This document shows positions 60,885 through 64,000 of a DNA stretch of 64,000 nucleotides, piece by piece. Made by a program: the position numbers and the translations under genes. Origin of the DNA: Galeopsis tetrahit (taxonomy: Eukaryota > Streptophyta > Magnoliopsida > Lamiales > Lamiaceae); contig OY776134.1 of the NCBI GenBank assembly GCA_963675135.1, forward strand, positions 59,291,740 through 59,355,739, read 5' to 3'. Numbering within the stretch: position 1 is the stretch's first letter; each line of letters begins with the position of its first letter. Under the pieces are notes generated by a model. It saw only the letters and a program-made list of their open reading frames with translations, was not told the DNA's origin and did no database searches.

Positions 60885-63800
60885 CATTCAATTAGGTTAG
60901 TGTTTCACTCTAGGTTACTTCTATTTTTATTTTTTTCAAATAAAAAATTGAATCTTTTGGTTTTGTTTAGGAGAGTAATTTTGTTTCTTTTGTTGCTTGA
61001 TTCTCATGCGAATTTACATTTTTCCTAAATAATATTACTCCAATGATTAGGACTGCGAAAAAACTAATTATAAGTGTAGGTAACCAACGAATCATTTCCT
61101 CTTTGTTACCTAATATCCCTTTCTATATACTGTCTGTAATAGTATACTGCTTGGCTTGCTTTGTTAGTGTATGTGTATGTTTTCGTGTAATTCAGAAGGT
61201 AAACTGTTATTAAATTTTTAGACCTAATTTTGCCAAATGGAAACTGGATTAGCTAAACTTTTGATGTGCTTGTAAATGGAATGAAGAATTGATTCTGATG
61301 ACGTTAATTTTTCTGAAAGGTTACCTGAGTTCCCTGCAAAGAAACGGTTTTCTGACTTTGTGGCAGGTGAAGAAAAATATTTATTGACTTCTCTATACAT
61401 TGGGTTTTGCACCACGAAACATAAACCTTTTGGTCAAGCCAATCAGACTGTTTAGAGATTTTCATCTTTTGTGCTACCAACTCAGGATATTACAATACCA
61501 TGATATTACAAGGGCATATATCTCTCATTTAAGTGCAACTATAATCTAATACAAGTGATTCAGAATGTTTAAATGAAGGAAATATTGTTACTGTTAGAAA
61601 GGGCTCTAGATAACTAGGTTAGCCACGGTTTAGTAAAAATGACTGATGACACATTTTATTGGGGATGACCCAAATTTATATTTTTCGTTTCAAATTTGAA
61701 GTGGAATATTTAGGATAAATTTTATATTTAGAGGTGTGTATATTTTTACGTCTAATGTTGTTCAGTGTAGACATGTAATTTGTTAGTGACAGAGAATAGC
61801 TGGTTTTGATGGATAGATTGTGAACAGAGTAGAGAATTTGGAAGTTCTTTAATGTGATTTGGGACAGTGTGCTTTAGAGGCTAGTCATTGTTTCCTTTTC
61901 TTCTCATACAGCATATTGGTTGGTTGTGTTTGTGGCGGTATAAGAAAATGTTGACTGTTCCTCATGTTTATACGAAATAAGATTTCATCCTACTATTAGC
62001 TGCCTTTATAAAAGGTGGTAGTTCTAAGGCATACAAATGTGCCTGGTTTAAGTTTTCAATTTCTTTAAAATGAGAAAACAAATTATATTATAAAAAAAAT
62101 TAATTGTGAGGAAGCAGATATGGAGTGCCAGTCTGATGTGGCAATTAGCTCTAGACAACATCCACCCACGTAAAGTGTTTGCATTTCTTTTGGTAATGTA
62201 CTTTAAAATCAACACTTAACTAGAATGCAAAGTTTTAGGTGTTCTTTTGGTATTTTTTCCCCACATATTTTGTCCTTCAATTGTGTTGTGGATGTAAAGT
62301 ACTGCATTCATTGCTCAGTATAGACTGCAACGTTGTGGTGTCAGGACCAATTACTTGGATAACTTATTATGCTTTGATGAATGCTTTACAAACAAGTAAA
62401 CTACATGTGATCTGCTCTGCCACTATCTTGGATCAACAGGGTCAGTTTGAATACTAATATCAGCACATTGTTACTATGACGGTGTAGTTTTATTATGTCA
62501 TGAAAAATTCTGCTGTTGCTAGTGTATAACTTTTGAATCAATGCTTAACTATTGCTGAAAGTCCCTTAAGTTCAAATGTTCAACCAACTCTTACTTATTA
62601 ATTCTACCAAAATTTTCAGGTCTTGATGAAGGAAAACAGAGGAGAAGATGTCGTGCAGAAGATGAGAAAAATATGCAGTGGCTTTTATCTGATGCTATTT
62701 AGATGAATTATTCATATTTAGTATTTCATCTTCCTTGATCATAGACTAAGTACTTCCTTCAAAGAAACTATGAACATCTAGTGAAGTATTAGCGCCAAGA
62801 AAGGAAATAATTTGAAGGTTGTGTATGCAACATGCTTGATACATCCTTTTCTTCTTTAAATATAAATTGAAGCTTTCATATATATTTTTTTACATATTTA
62901 GCTTGCCTGCTATCTTACATTTCATTTTGCTTATGTTTTTGACTTCTTGGTGCAATACTCGGATACTGTTGAAGGTAAACTACCCTTGGTTCACACAAAC
63001 ATTCACATATTGCCTGTAAATATTGTCTGTAGATACTTTATCTGATGGTTAAATACCAATAGTATTTACTAGAGCAAAGCATGAACAGTAGTATGAAATG
63101 CATGCATTAAGTTACACTCGTAGGATTGCAAAATAACTATGAACTTTGTCCAAGGAGTAACTTTCATGAGAGGTCAAGTTACTTTTCTTTTGGGGTGTGT
63201 GTGTGTGTGTGTGGAGCAGATTATCTTCTGGGGTCAATTAACCTTTATAACAGTTGGTACTGGTATTGGGACTCAAAATAAGTTAATCGTTACCCATTTT
63301 ATTAACTATCTCCCCTCATATAATCATATCACTATTTCTCAACCAACAATTATTTTTTGTTTCCATTTGTTCCAAGATTAGAGCAGAATACTAACCTTGT
63401 AAGTAGTAACTATGATTTTCATTATCATTCTCATTAAATAATTTGAACCAAGCACCCATAGGAATCTTTTCACAGTGAATGGTGATTAGTTCATTAAATC
63501 ATGCTCAGTGAAAAACTACTACAAAAAGGGACTGCAAACCAGTACTTGTCTACATGCCACATGATGAAGGTATAAGTAAATTCTGAACTGAATATTAAAT
63601 GTTCCACTTATCAGAACTTCTTGGGGAAATTGATCTGGGTTTACTGTATGAATTTATTGAGAAAGCTTCATACTGCATTTCGCTTTTTCGTACGTTTAAC
63701 TTCAAACAGAAATACTGAACTAGATATGTGTGTGCGTGTATATATATATATGCATTAACGGAATAGAGTATGACGTAGATTAACCAGAAGATCGTAGAAT

Positions 63801-64000
63801 TTATGATATTGTGGGCATCTTTTATGATAACCATTCATGCTTGAAATGTATCTTAAATCTTAATGCCTGAAAGTTGGATAGGATCCCCTTCAGTAAGGTT
63901 GTAAGATACAAGATTCTCATTCAATGGGTATATGTATACATATATTATAAAGATGCATACGTTACCCCTGGAGAGAGAGAGAGAGAGGGGGGGGAAGACT
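60885..64000. other. Downstream of ISD11, no further gene
   Basis: The stretch is AT-rich. A possible 3'-UTR exon is near 62619-62720. A Tourist-like MITE lies at about 63205-63460, a (GT)n tract at 63197-63211 and a (GA)n tract at 63970-63987. No coding region was recognised. Confidence 0.45.
63205..63460. mobile_element. Tourist-like MITE family C, copy 3
   Basis: The right end reads tttgaaccaagcaccc and the interior gactcaaaataagttaatcg, ccattttattaact and ttccaagattagagcag, as at 30692-31029. The left end is damaged by a (GT)n expansion. Confidence 0.55.

Noticed and set aside
1..64000. CRISPR arrays, operons, bacterial promoters
   Set aside because: The window is plant nuclear DNA; the tandem arrays lack equal repeats with unique spacers.
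1..64000. tRNA and rRNA genes
   Set aside because: No cloverleaf with both A and B boxes in a full tRNA was seen; the two B-box-like sites belong to SINE-like repeats.

Overview
This window is nuclear DNA from a flowering plant, most likely a core eudicot. The genes are split by AT-rich introns with GT-AG borders, and the spacers hold Stowaway- and Tourist-type MITEs, copia and Ty3 retroelements, solo LTRs and a tRNA-derived SINE. Protein similarity to Arabidopsis families is high, but I cannot name the species.

Eight genes could be assembled exon by exon with every splice phase closing, and the 3' end of one unrecognised gene is also present. In order: end of an unrecognised gene (+, 423-880); plastid cysteine desulfurase NFS2 (-, 1854-7085); flavin-containing monooxygenase (+, 17149-19971), with a frameshift near its C-terminus; POLAR-like membrane/coiled-coil protein (-, 23743-26995); mitochondrial carrier (+, 28042-31587); remorin (-, 31869-32929); GH79 heparanase-like glucuronidase (+, 37619-40568); GPI mannosyltransferase 2 / PIG-V (-, 55220-60352); and the LYR protein ISD11 (+, 60615-60884). 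These are ordinary single-copy style plant genes and do not form a cluster. NFS2 and ISD11 both belong to sulfur mobilisation for Fe-S clusters, but in different organelles by family knowledge.

Between the genes, 7.4-14.7 kb is a nest of broken retroelements. It contains a Ty3-type LTR with gag remnant, and a copia gag split by a solo LTR with perfect target-site duplications. Two Tourist-like elements lie end to end, sharing a TTA, inside the copia LTR. The 20.5-23.0 kb block repeats the theme: a copia RNase H fragment, then an LTR interrupted by a second solo LTR that carries twelve regularly spaced CTCGGCCGA motifs. The 40.6-52.4 kb block holds two MITEs, two arrays of a roughly 22/45-bp minisatellite, a SINE whose 3' part is triplicated at exactly 107 bp, and a complete, young chromovirus-type Ty3 element (47021-52396) with one open 1559-residue gag-pol frame and LTRs differing at only three sites.

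I did not find a convincing new molecular system. The points most worth a second look are the AATG-repeat frameshift in the monooxygenase, the GC-AG intron in NFS2, the long inverted repeat just upstream of the monooxygenase, the periodic palindromes in the solo LTR, and the paired minisatellite arrays.
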